NCBI GenBank assembly: GCA_910586365.1
Contig: CAJUGP010000046.1
Location: 1 to 12,645, forward strand
Reading direction: 5' to 3'
Length of the DNA stretch: 12,645 nucleotides
DNA from: an uncultured Christensenella sp.
Lineage (GTDB): Bacteria; Bacillota; Clostridia; Christensenellales; Borkfalkiaceae
The notes under the pieces are model-generated. The model saw only the letters and a list, made by a program, of their open reading frames with translations. It searched no databases and was not told the DNA's origin. Numbering within the stretch: position 1 is the stretch's first letter; each line of letters opens with the position of its first letter. This document shows, in pieces, positions 6,708-12,645 of the stretch. A program made the position numbers and the translations under genes.

Positions 6708-8435
6708 CTAATTTGTCTGTTTACTGTAACCTTTTAACAAATTATCCGTAGAAGCCTGAACGCGATTAAAAAATTCCGTTACGGTAACCTTTCCGTTTCT
6801 GACGTCACCGTTCAACAGGTTTGACCAAGGCGAAATCCATGCCTGATCCGCTAAATACATCCAATCGCCCGGTTTTTGGTAATACGCGGCGTTGATAAAG
6901 ACACGGGAATTTTCAGGACCCTGATTGCCGAGGAAAACTCCTTCCTGATAAGCTAAATCGATTTGGTTTGGAATACAGAAACCTGTTTTAGACTGCGCTT
7001 CCTGCCCCACTCTGCCTGCGATAAATTCAGCAAGCAGCCACGCCGCATTCTTTACCTTGGATTTTGCCCGAATCGCAATACCCGTACTGTTGCTATGTCC
7101 CGCTTCGATGCCGTCGGGTGATTTCGGAAGCGGTGCGACGTCCCATTCGAAATCGTCGCCAACCTTATTCCCGATGGTAACGGTAGCAAAACGCGCGTCT
7201 ACTAACATTGCAAGCTTTCCCGAAGCAAAATAGGATGCTTTTGCGTCGTCCGACCCGACCGTAGTCGGTCCGGGCGTAACCTGATAGCCGTAGTTTCCTT
7301 CGCCGTCGACGTCTTTTGTGTTGCTCATGCTTAATTGGACGAAATGACGGAAAGCATCAAACTGTGTATGCGTCATTTGAACGGCACCGTTTTCTTTGGC
7401 GCCTGCGGGAAGGTTCGCTTCACGGTAGAATTCGCCGTTATAGAGCCATTTTTTCTCCGTGTCGCCTAATGTGAATTTCCAGCAATTTTCGCTTTCGTTC
7501 CATTCGAGACAGTCGCCGCCGACGCTCCACCCGTAAGAAAACCACCACTCGGTAAAGTAACCGTAGTCGGTAATGCTCGAAGTATTGTAGTCCTTTGTCA
7601 TAAGTCCCGCCAGCACAACGCTCTCGTCCCACGTCATCGGAATGCGGTTGTTAAATATGCGTTTCGCGGCGCTTTTCGCAACGGCAACGGCATCTTTGAC
7701 GGCATTCGTCCCTTTTCCGAGCGTAATGGGAATCTCGTTTCCGCTTGCGTCCAAGAGAAAAAATCCTTTGGCGGGATAATGGGTGTTGTGTTCAGTATTA
7801 TAATCCTTTATATCCTTTTCGCCCGCATAAGCCGGCGCAACTTCCTCTCCCGCAGGCGTATAGTGCGCGCTTATCACATCAACGTCTACCGTATCCAGCG
7901 CCGCCTTATTATAGTAAATAACGGTAGGAGAAACGGCTTTCGGCAATGCGTATAGAGGCGCGCTGTCCGTACTCGCCCAGGTGGTAGAATCCACCCTATA
8001 TCGCGTAAGCGCACCGTCCCACATTTCCTCTTCTTTTACCGCCGTACTAGTTTCAAGATACGAATCGAGCGGTTCTAATAAATTTTGTGAAACGTAACTC
8101 TTTAACTGACGTTCGTTACAGTAAAAAATGTCAGGGCCAGAACGTCCGGATAGTGCTGTTATCAACGCGCTGTTATAATCATTACCCGAAGGTTTTGTAA
8201 CAAAATCTACGTTGATATTCGGATACAAGTCCTCAAACTGATCGATCAGATCGTTGAAAATGGCAATCTCGTATTCTTCCCCCCAACCCCAAAAGAGTAC
8301 GTTGGAAGTTCCCGTCACATTTCCGTCGTCATCGATATCCACGTCGTTACCCTGCCCGCCGCTGCCGCAGGCGCAGAAAGAGAACGCCATTGTCGCAGCC
8401 ATTGACAATAATAAAAATTTTTGAACCCCTTTCAT
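6708..8435 (-). CDS. Extracellular sugar-binding lipoprotein of the ABC transporter
   Basis: A 575-residue family-1-type solute-binding protein that captures oligosaccharides at the cell surface and hands them to the two permeases encoded directly after it. It starts with a lipoprotein signal (MKGVQKFLLLSMAATMAFSF) ending at C23 in FCACG, followed by an acidic, Gly-rich linker (DVDIDDDGNVTG). The mature part has the fold's hallmarks: VLFWGWGEE, FEDLYPNINVDFVTKPSG, SGRSGPDIFYCN, a central MTWDE, YFASGKLAMLVDARFA, WDVAPLPKSPDG and GHSNSTGIAIRAKSK. At 575 residues it is longer than typical members (about 420-450). Aromatic-rich stretches such as EWWFSYGWSVGG could line a sugar-binding cleft. The ATG at 8435 has a GGAGG ribosome binding site at 8443-8447, and only 18 nt separate it from the preceding gene. 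Ligand unknown. Confidence 0.94.
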   Translation of the reverse strand: MKGVQKFLLLSMAATMAFSFCACGSGGQGNDVDIDDDGNVTGTSNVLFWGWGEEYEIAIFNDLIDQFEDLYPNINVDFVTKPSGNDYNSALITALSGRSGPDIFYCNERQLKSYVSQNLLEPLDSYLETSTAVKEEEMWDGALTRYRVDSTTWASTDSAPLYALPKAVSPTVIYYNKAALDTVDVDVISAHYTPAGEEVAPAYAGEKDIKDYNTEHNTHYPAKGFFLLDASGNEIPITLGKGTNAVKDAVAVAKSAAKRIFNNRIPMTWDESVVLAGLMTKDYNTSSITDYGYFTEWWFSYGWSVGGDCLEWNESENCWKFTLGDTEKKWLYNGEFYREANLPAGAKENGAVQMTHTQFDAFRHFVQLSMSNTKDVDGEGNYGYQVTPGPTTVGSDDAKASYFASGKLAMLVDARFATVTIGNKVGDDFEWDVAPLPKSPDGIEAGHSNSTGIAIRAKSKVKNAAWLLAEFIAGRVGQEAQSKTGFCIPNQIDLAYQEGVFLGNQGPENSRVFINAAYYQKPGDWMYLADQAWISPWSNLLNGDVRNGKVTVTEFFNRVQASTDNLLKGYSKQTN

Positions 8436-8453
8436 ATAAAAACCTCCGTTTAT

Positions 8454-10469
8454 TTACATATTACCGAGCATCAAAAGAATAAAACAACCGCCCTGTACGG
8501 TTCTTGCCACGAAATGGTGCGTTTTTCCGTCCTCCGATTCAAACCAATCGCCAAAAGGGATACGGACGGGCGACGTCGTCAAAAACGATTTCAAGCTCTT
8601 TACAAAGCGCCGACGTTTTTCTTCACGGTCGGTAAGCGTAGCGCACCACATCTGCCAATCGCTTTTGGTGTATCCGCAACGGGAATCGAGCGGCGTGCCG
8701 TACCGATTCATTTTGTCAAGATAATAATCCACTTCCCGTTCGAGGAACTCTTGCGGAAATAGTCCCAAGCCGAGTAATTTATCGAAAGCCAAGTTATATT
8801 TCATGGAAAAAGTCGTCTCGTCGCTATCCCATGTAAGCGGAAGATGCGAAAATTTCTTCCCGAACGCAACGATCTCGGACGCAAAATTTTCCGCTATCGT
8901 GCGAAATTCTCCGTACGACTTTTCATCGCCCTCGGCTCTTTTTAACAGCGCGTAACAGGCAATTCCCACCGTCGCCTTGATTGCAAGATTGACGTTGTTT
9001 TTCAAATGCCCCGCAAAATCATCGGTACACAGCTGATTTTCAGGTTTTAGGCCATAAGAAACGAGATACTTTACCCATTTTTCGCCAAGCGCGTCGTATG
9101 CCTTGAAAAATTCGATATCGTTATCATAATGATAACATGCCGCAAACATGATAAGCATGTTTGCACATTCTTCCACGGGCATCTGACGGTCGAAATCGTA
9201 TGTTTCAAATTCTGCGGGAAACCGGTAGAGCGGTAAATGGTTTTGCAGAAAATCATTCTTGGCGTAAGTGGCATGATAGTGCGATTCCCTGCGGTTCAGT
9301 CCGTAAACCTGCCCGCAACATACGGGATAGGTTCCCACGTCGTGCGGAGCGAAATCGTAAGGCCATACGGGCATTTGGGCAAATTTCAGCACGGGGCGCA
9401 TCATGCCTTTTACAAGCTCGGTATTATAGAGCAAATAGAGCGGCATCGACGGATACGAAACGTCTACCGTTCCGATACAGCCGTTCGACCCGTTTTCCTT
9501 CGAAAGAAAAATCGCCTCCCCTTTTTGTCCTCTGATGAGCTTATGCCCCGCAATGCTTTGTCGGAGTGAAGCCACAAGGATATCATAATAATCCTCGCCG
9601 AACCGAGTTGCGCGCTTTTTCAGCTCGCCGTCCAAGCGGTTAAGCTTTTCATCGATCGCACGATAATTTTTCCAAATATACTCAATCGCCTCGTTGATGG
9701 AATGCTCTTCCAAATACCAACCTTTTTTCAGCGTGCCGAAATAGTCGATCGATGCGATCTCATCGTATGCGATAGAAATAATTCCTTGCTTGCCGGTATT
9801 GACGGCACCCATAAATTGCTCTGCGCCTTTGCAGGTAATTTCACATTCCCTACAACCGTCGGCAAGAAAGCGCAAAATATCCTGCTTATCTAAGATATAC
9901 GCCCGCTCTCCGCTCAAATAATAATATCCCCAATCGGCGCCGATTCTGTCATCGCAATTTGACAAAAGCAGTTGTCTGCTCAACCCCATGAGCGCGCTCT
10001 CGCCGAACGAGGTGGGAATTACGCACCCGCGAACCGCCTGGTTGCAGCCGCTCGCCCGATTAAATGCAACACGGCGGTCGACAAAAAGAGAGACCGTTAC
10101 TTCATCCGCCCCTTCCGTTTCATACTCCATGTAACATACCGGATTGGACAATAAATCCAAATCGTCAAGCGGAAGCGGGGAAACAAAGCGCACCGAAAGG
10201 CGTGCTTCGCCCAATGCAAACTCGTATTCCGTGGTATATGCTGTAACACGCAAAGAAATCTGCTTTGCCTTTTTACATTTGCCCGAAAGAAAACAGTCAT
10301 ACTCGCCGAGAAAACAATAAGTGACACCGTTCACACAGGCAAACCCGTAGATGGGCTTATCCTCTCCGAACCAGCTTTGGGGATGACTTTCATTTAGACA
10401 ATCCGTCCTGCTCCAAAGAGAAAAATTCGGATCCTTTACAAATAAAGGGTACGCGGGTAGAACTCTCAT
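8454..10469 (-). CDS. GtaA-like protein (DUF4964/DUF5127/DUF4965/DUF1793 architecture)
   Basis: A 671-residue protein of the family named after fungal glutaminase A. The N-terminus (VLPAYPLFVKDPNFSLWSR) matches the DUF4964 region. A beta-rich DUF5127-like region includes VSPLPLDDLDLLSNPVCYM. The (alpha/alpha) half carries HDVGTYPVCCGQ (from H376), MPVEECANML (M430, E433, E434), TWDSDETTFSMKYNLAFDKL and YTKSDWQMWCATL (from Y600). I start it at the ATG at 10469, 6 nt after GGAG. The in-frame ATG at 10538 lies upstream of the predicted promoter and would give an unrelated Lys/Tyr-rich extension. No signal peptide is seen, so the protein is probably cytoplasmic. It is the first gene of the operon, 18 nt before the solute-binding gene. 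The glutaminase name comes from fungal homologues. In a sugar-uptake operon a glycosidase-like role on imported oligosaccharides is at least as plausible, but I cannot assign catalytic residues. Confidence 0.87.
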   Translation of the reverse strand: MRVLPAYPLFVKDPNFSLWSRTDCLNESHPQSWFGEDKPIYGFACVNGVTYCFLGEYDCFLSGKCKKAKQISLRVTAYTTEYEFALGEARLSVRFVSPLPLDDLDLLSNPVCYMEYETEGADEVTVSLFVDRRVAFNRASGCNQAVRGCVIPTSFGESALMGLSRQLLLSNCDDRIGADWGYYYLSGERAYILDKQDILRFLADGCRECEITCKGAEQFMGAVNTGKQGIISIAYDEIASIDYFGTLKKGWYLEEHSINEAIEYIWKNYRAIDEKLNRLDGELKKRATRFGEDYYDILVASLRQSIAGHKLIRGQKGEAIFLSKENGSNGCIGTVDVSYPSMPLYLLYNTELVKGMMRPVLKFAQMPVWPYDFAPHDVGTYPVCCGQVYGLNRRESHYHATYAKNDFLQNHLPLYRFPAEFETYDFDRQMPVEECANMLIMFAACYHYDNDIEFFKAYDALGEKWVKYLVSYGLKPENQLCTDDFAGHLKNNVNLAIKATVGIACYALLKRAEGDEKSYGEFRTIAENFASEIVAFGKKFSHLPLTWDSDETTFSMKYNLAFDKLLGLGLFPQEFLEREVDYYLDKMNRYGTPLDSRCGYTKSDWQMWCATLTDREEKRRRFVKSLKSFLTTSPVRIPFGDWFESEDGKTHHFVARTVQGGCFILLMLGNM

Positions 10470-10505
10470 AAACAACTCCAAACGAAAAATTTTATAATAT
10501 TTACA

Positions 10506-10533
10506 ATTATATTTTATCCTCTTTCCTTGACAA
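10506..10533 (-). promoter_or_regulatory. Promoter of the glycan-utilisation operon
   Basis: On the minus strand TTGTCA (-35, 10528-10533) and a perfect TATAAT (-10, 10506-10511) are separated by 16 nt. Transcription would start near 10499 and give a leader of about 30 nt before the ATG at 10469. The -35 overlaps that of the divergent regulator promoter. The slightly off-consensus -35 and short spacer suit a promoter that needs an activator. Confidence 0.75.
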
Positions 10534-10539
10534 TTCAAG
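10526..10539. promoter_or_regulatory. Small inverted repeat over the shared -35 region (possible operator)
   Basis: CTTGA-CAAT-TCAAG is a perfect 5-bp inverted repeat with a 4-nt spacer, placed directly over the overlapping -35 boxes. A protein bound here would block both promoters. It is short enough to be chance, and AraC-family proteins more often bind direct repeats, so the operator call is tentative. Confidence 0.3.
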
Positions 10540-10555
10540 AATATATTTGTATAAT
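10527..10555 (+). promoter_or_regulatory. Consensus promoter of the AraC-family regulator gene
   Basis: TTGACA (10527-10532), a 17-nt spacer and TATAAT (10550-10555) are a textbook sigma-A promoter with both hexamers perfect. Transcription should start near 10562, giving a leader of about 26 nt before the ATG at 10588. Such a strong promoter suggests the regulator is made constitutively unless repressed. Confidence 0.85.
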
Positions 10556-10587
10556 TATAGACAAAATTTTACTTTTTCAGGTGCAAT

Positions 10588-11424
10588 ATGCAAACACTAT
10601 TTCATCAGGAATACAACTCGGTCGGAGCAGAAGTTTATAAAATAAATATTTTTCGCGATACAAACTTTGAGCTTCACATGCATAAAAGCTGTGAATTCGT
10701 TTATCTATATTCGGGCTCTACCACGTTTATCATCGGGCAAAAAGAATATTGTATCAAAGAAGGCCAATCACTTCTGCTGCAACCTTATCAAATCCATTCT
10801 TCAAAAGACAGCCAAAACGCCGTGATTCTGATCGTTTCTTTCCCTCTTTCTCAGGTACACACATTTGCCACAGCCATAGAAAAGATGGTGCCCAACTCGC
10901 CATTTTTTGTGCTTTCGCCGAAAACACGCGACTACGTCCTGAACTGTATCTTCGGCGACTATGTACCGAACGACAGAATAATAAAGCATCCCGTTCCCGA
11001 TGCCCTGACATCGAAAGGGATGCTTTACGCAATTTGCGCGGATTATATGAAGCAAATCACGCTTACCCGTACCAACATGAAAAGCGAATCGTTGTTCAGC
11101 GCTTGCCTTGCTTATATCGAAAAAAACTATACCGAAAATATTACGCTCAACGACATCGCCCAACACCTCAATTACGATTACTCTTATCTCTCCCGATATT
11201 TTCACGAGGTGTTCGGTATTAGCTTTAAAACATTGGTAAACCAGTATCGTTGCGAACGCGCATCCGTGCTCATATCGTCAACCTATGAAAAAATGAGCGA
11301 TATTGCATTGCAATGCGGATTTCAAAATATTCGTTCCTTTAATCGTATTTTCAAATTATTGATGAGGCGTACTCCCATTGAGTACAAGAAATACACTTCG
11401 CGCAAAGACGAAAGTAAAAATTAA
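10588..11424 (+). CDS. AraC-family transcriptional regulator
   Basis: A 278-residue DNA-binding regulator transcribed divergently from the operon. The N-terminal half is a cupin-like effector domain with MHKSCEFVYLYSGSTTF (H30, H32 and E36 nearby) and the pocket-closing SLLLQPYQIHSS. The C-terminal 100 residues carry the two helix-turn-helix units of the AraC/XylS family. The first is around 185-210 (ITLNDIAQHLNYDYSYLSRY). The second is around 237-269 (SDIALQCGFQNIRSFNRIF, then RRTPIEYKKY), the family signature. The ATG at 10588 follows an AGGTG ribosome binding site at 10579-10583. Its position and the shared promoter region make it the likely local activator of the operon, responding to a sugar from the same glycan. 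The family is certain; the effector and target are inferred. Confidence 0.95.
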   Translation: MQTLFHQEYNSVGAEVYKINIFRDTNFELHMHKSCEFVYLYSGSTTFIIGQKEYCIKEGQSLLLQPYQIHSSKDSQNAVILIVSFPLSQVHTFATAIEKMVPNSPFFVLSPKTRDYVLNCIFGDYVPNDRIIKHPVPDALTSKGMLYAICADYMKQITLTRTNMKSESLFSACLAYIEKNYTENITLNDIAQHLNYDYSYLSRYFHEVFGISFKTLVNQYRCERASVLISSTYEKMSDIALQCGFQNIRSFNRIFKLLMRRTPIEYKKYTSRKDESKN

Positions 11425-11440
11425 ACATATTCTGCGGAAT

Positions 11441-11459
11441 ACGAAAAAAGCGTTTTTGT
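11441..11459. terminator. Weak AT-rich hairpin between convergent genes (possible bidirectional terminator)
   Basis: The stretch ACGAAAA...TTTTTGT can form a 7-bp stem with one G-U pair and a 5-nt loop. It lies in the 42-nt gap between the regulator gene and the convergent SGNH hydrolase remnant. A-runs and T-runs on both sides would give U-rich ends in both directions. The stem is weak, so this is only a candidate. Confidence 0.3.
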
Positions 11460-11466
11460 GTCCTTT

Positions 11467-11778
11467 CTATCGCAAGCGCACCTTGATGTAATCGTAAATG
11501 TACTGTTCCATTTTCGGCGTCCACCATTCAAGATAGCCCGCTTTCGTAGGATGAATTTTATCCGCCATATAGAGCGTTCGCCGATCGCTTGTTATATCGT
11601 TGAACGCCGTGTCGGTATATAAGTCAATAACGCCTATCTCTTTGATCTTCGCAATTTCTTTAACTGCCGACACCATTGTCGAATAGCTCTCACTTTCGTA
11701 ATAAGCGTTTGTAAAGAAAATTACAGGACAGTTCCATGTCGTTTTTACGTAGTCGATGATTGTGTTGATGCGCCGCAA
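11467..11778 (-). pseudogene. SGNH/GDSL hydrolase, C-terminal fragment (downstream of frameshift)
   Basis: This frame holds the C-terminal half of an SGNH-fold esterase or lipase-like hydrolase. It contains NTIIDYVKTTWNCPVIFFTN, then IGVIDLYTD, then MADKIHPTKAGYLEWWTP, where D73 and H76 of this piece form the block V D-x-x-H pair completing the catalytic triad. It has no credible start: the first possible codon is a TTG inside the upstream fragment, with no ribosome binding site. It continues the protein encoded in the other frame at 11745-12191. Joined, the pieces give roughly 225-240 residues. It converges on the regulator gene and is not part of the glycan operon. Confidence 0.85.
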
Positions 11779-12191
11779 ACCGTTGCGGTATCCGTACTGT
11801 CAATGTTGCCGAGCGGTTTATTTTGCGATGCGTCGTTGGTTGAAAGTTGACACACGAACAAATCGAATTTTGCATTCTTATCGAGCATCTTCATTCGGGT
11901 AACATATGAGCCGTCGCCTGCGCCCGTTGTTACGAGCGTCGTACCGCTGATCGCTTCTTTCACATAAGTCGTGCCGTTACGTTTCGCAAGAAACTCAACG
12001 AACGATTCCTGAGACGACGATGCGCCATAGGTAACAGACGAGCCGAGATAACAAATATTCATGCCTTTGAGCGGACTATCGCTCAACTGTTCCACGTTCT
12101 GAACCGAATATTGTTTTGCGTTTCCTGCTATTTGGATATTTTTCATTTTTTTAAACGGTCCCAAATCAATAAAGTATCCTGTAAGTATCAA
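11745..12191 (-). pseudogene. SGNH/GDSL hydrolase, N-terminal fragment (upstream of frameshift)
   Basis: This frame carries the N-terminal half of the SGNH hydrolase. Block I is CYLGSSVTYG (G50-S51-S52, with S52 the likely nucleophile). A block II-like SGTT is at 82-85, and block III is QLSTNDASQNKPLG (N119, with Ser where the family often has Gly). After TVCGA the frame runs into unrelated residues and a stop, while the neighbouring frame continues the family sequence. Inserting one base at about 11769 (GCA-ATC instead of GCATC) rejoins the two. The 5' end is unclear: a TTG at 12191 opens the frame just after an in-frame TAG, and an ATG at 12146 has only a distant GGGA. The N-terminus may therefore also be eroded. 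The gene is either a genuine pseudogene or carries a one-base assembly error. The natural substrate is unknown; relatives include acetyl esterases. Confidence 0.83.
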
Positions 12192-12236
12192 GCTAAACTA
12201 AATTTAGTCCACGCTTTCGCTTGCATTTATAAAATA

Positions 12237-12265
12237 ATTATATTACATTACACACAAATCTGCAA
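12237..12265 (-). promoter_or_regulatory. Candidate promoter upstream of the broken SGNH hydrolase
   Basis: A perfect TATAAT (12237-12242) lies 17 nt from TTGCAG (12260-12265), which matches the -35 consensus only in TTG. Transcription would begin near 12230, about 40 nt before the TTG and 85 nt before the ATG of the remnant. The -10 and spacing are good; the -35 is poor. The region is AT-rich, so a chance match is possible. Confidence 0.45.
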
Positions 12266-12284
12266 ATCATTTTCTATTGAATAA

Positions 12285-12524
12285 TTACAGCCTTCCCTTT
12301 TTTTCATGTCGTCTACATTCCTTGCTTTTGCAAATAAAGTAGCGTCCGCGATATAACCGTTGCACAGGTTTCGACGCGCCGATAACCATATGAAAATATC
12401 TATCTGTAAGCCGCATAAAAACGCTCGGCACTAAAATTTTTACGTCGTTTTCTGCCGAAGAAAGCACAAAATGGCATTCCCGAATCATCTTCAATTCGTC
12501 CCGAATTTCCTGTAAATTTTTCAT
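12285..12524 (-). CDS. Small hypothetical protein, 79 residues
   Basis: I do not recognise this protein. The N-terminus (MKNLQEIRDELKMIRECHFV) looks like an amphipathic, charged helix. A beta-like middle (DVKILVPSVFMRLTDRYFHMVIG) follows, and the tail is strongly basic and holds two cysteines (YFICKSKECRRHEKKGRL). It has no signal peptide or membrane segment. The ATG at 12524 has at best a weak ribosome binding site (TGAGA, 12534-12538). It runs in the same direction as the SGNH remnant, about 90 nt upstream of it. It could be a small real gene, a fragment of a longer decayed one, or a chance frame. Confidence 0.45.
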   Translation of the reverse strand: MKNLQEIRDELKMIRECHFVLSSAENDVKILVPSVFMRLTDRYFHMVIGASKPVQRLYRGRYFICKSKECRRHEKKGRL

Positions 12525-12645
12525 GAATTTATTCTCACATTTCTTATAAATAGTTGGGGTATTGACGCTTGCTCAAAAAAAGCGGAAAAATTAACGAAAT
12601 CCATCTCTTAAAAAATATCTGAATTTGCTTTTTAATAACAATAAA
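12525..12645. other. AT-rich end of the window, no gene seen
   Basis: These 121 bases are AT-rich with several A/T runs. On the minus strand TTGAGC, an 18-nt gap and TATTTA could be a poor promoter for the 79-residue frame. I see no RNA gene, terminator or coding signal. Confidence 0.5.

Noticed and set aside
10470..10538. Upstream extension of the GtaA-like protein to an ATG at 10538
   Set aside because: The extension would begin upstream of the predicted promoter, has no ribosome binding site and encodes a Lys/Tyr-rich stretch. The ATG at 10469 has GGAG at proper spacing and the family N-terminus follows at once.
11430..11440. TATTC-TGCG-GAATA hairpin after the regulator gene
   Set aside because: A 5-bp, mostly AT stem with no following U-tract of its own is too weak to call a separate terminator.
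12552..12585. CGCTT...AAGCG inverted repeat in the AT-rich tail
   Set aside because: Only five base pairs around an A-run, with no T-tract in a useful place on either strand; likely chance.
1..12645. Search for CRISPR arrays, tRNA or rRNA genes, insertion sequences and phage or defence genes
   Set aside because: No spaced repeats, no cloverleaf or rRNA-like sequence, no transposase motifs and no terminal inverted repeats were seen. The only supported system is the glycan-utilisation operon with its regulator.

Overview
The window looks like the end of a metagenomic contig from an anaerobic, probably gut-dwelling Gram-positive bacterium (Bacillota, Clostridia-like). This is inferred from strong AGGAGG-type ribosome binding sites, TTGACA/TATAAT promoters, lipobox-anchored surface proteins with no sign of an outer-membrane SusC/D pair, and a sugar ABC transporter encoded without its ATPase. 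No marker gene in the window fixes the taxonomy. Bases 1-42 are not biological: they are an Illumina index adapter joined to the contig end, and they cut off the first gene.

Most of the window (43-10469, minus strand) is one six-gene glycan-utilisation operon. In transcription order it holds: a GtaA-like (DUF4964/DUF5127/DUF4965/DUF1793) (alpha/alpha)6-type protein; a solute-binding lipoprotein; two CUT1-family permeases; a 1379-residue multidomain GH43-type lipoprotein; and a sulfatase truncated by the adapter. Spacings are short (18 nt, 9 nt, an 8-nt overlap, 35 nt, 79 nt). The last gap holds a perfect 13-bp hairpin that could reduce or modulate sulfatase expression.

A divergent AraC-family regulator (10588-11424, plus strand) sits beside the operon. 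The two genes are driven by back-to-back sigma-A-type promoters whose -35 boxes overlap by five bases, so RNA polymerase probably cannot occupy both at once. This is the best-supported regulatory feature of the window.

The proposed division of labour is inference. The lipid-anchored GH43 enzyme binds and trims a polysaccharide at the cell surface. The binding protein and permeases import the oligosaccharides, powered by an ATPase encoded elsewhere. The leaderless sulfatase and GtaA-like protein finish degradation in the cytoplasm. The sulfatase suggests a sulfated glycan, but the exact substrate cannot be read from the sequence.

The right end (11467-12645) is separate and looks decayed. It has an SGNH/GDSL hydrolase gene broken by what looks like a single-base deletion near 11769, a perfect -10 box upstream of it, a 79-codon orphan frame, and an AT-rich tail.
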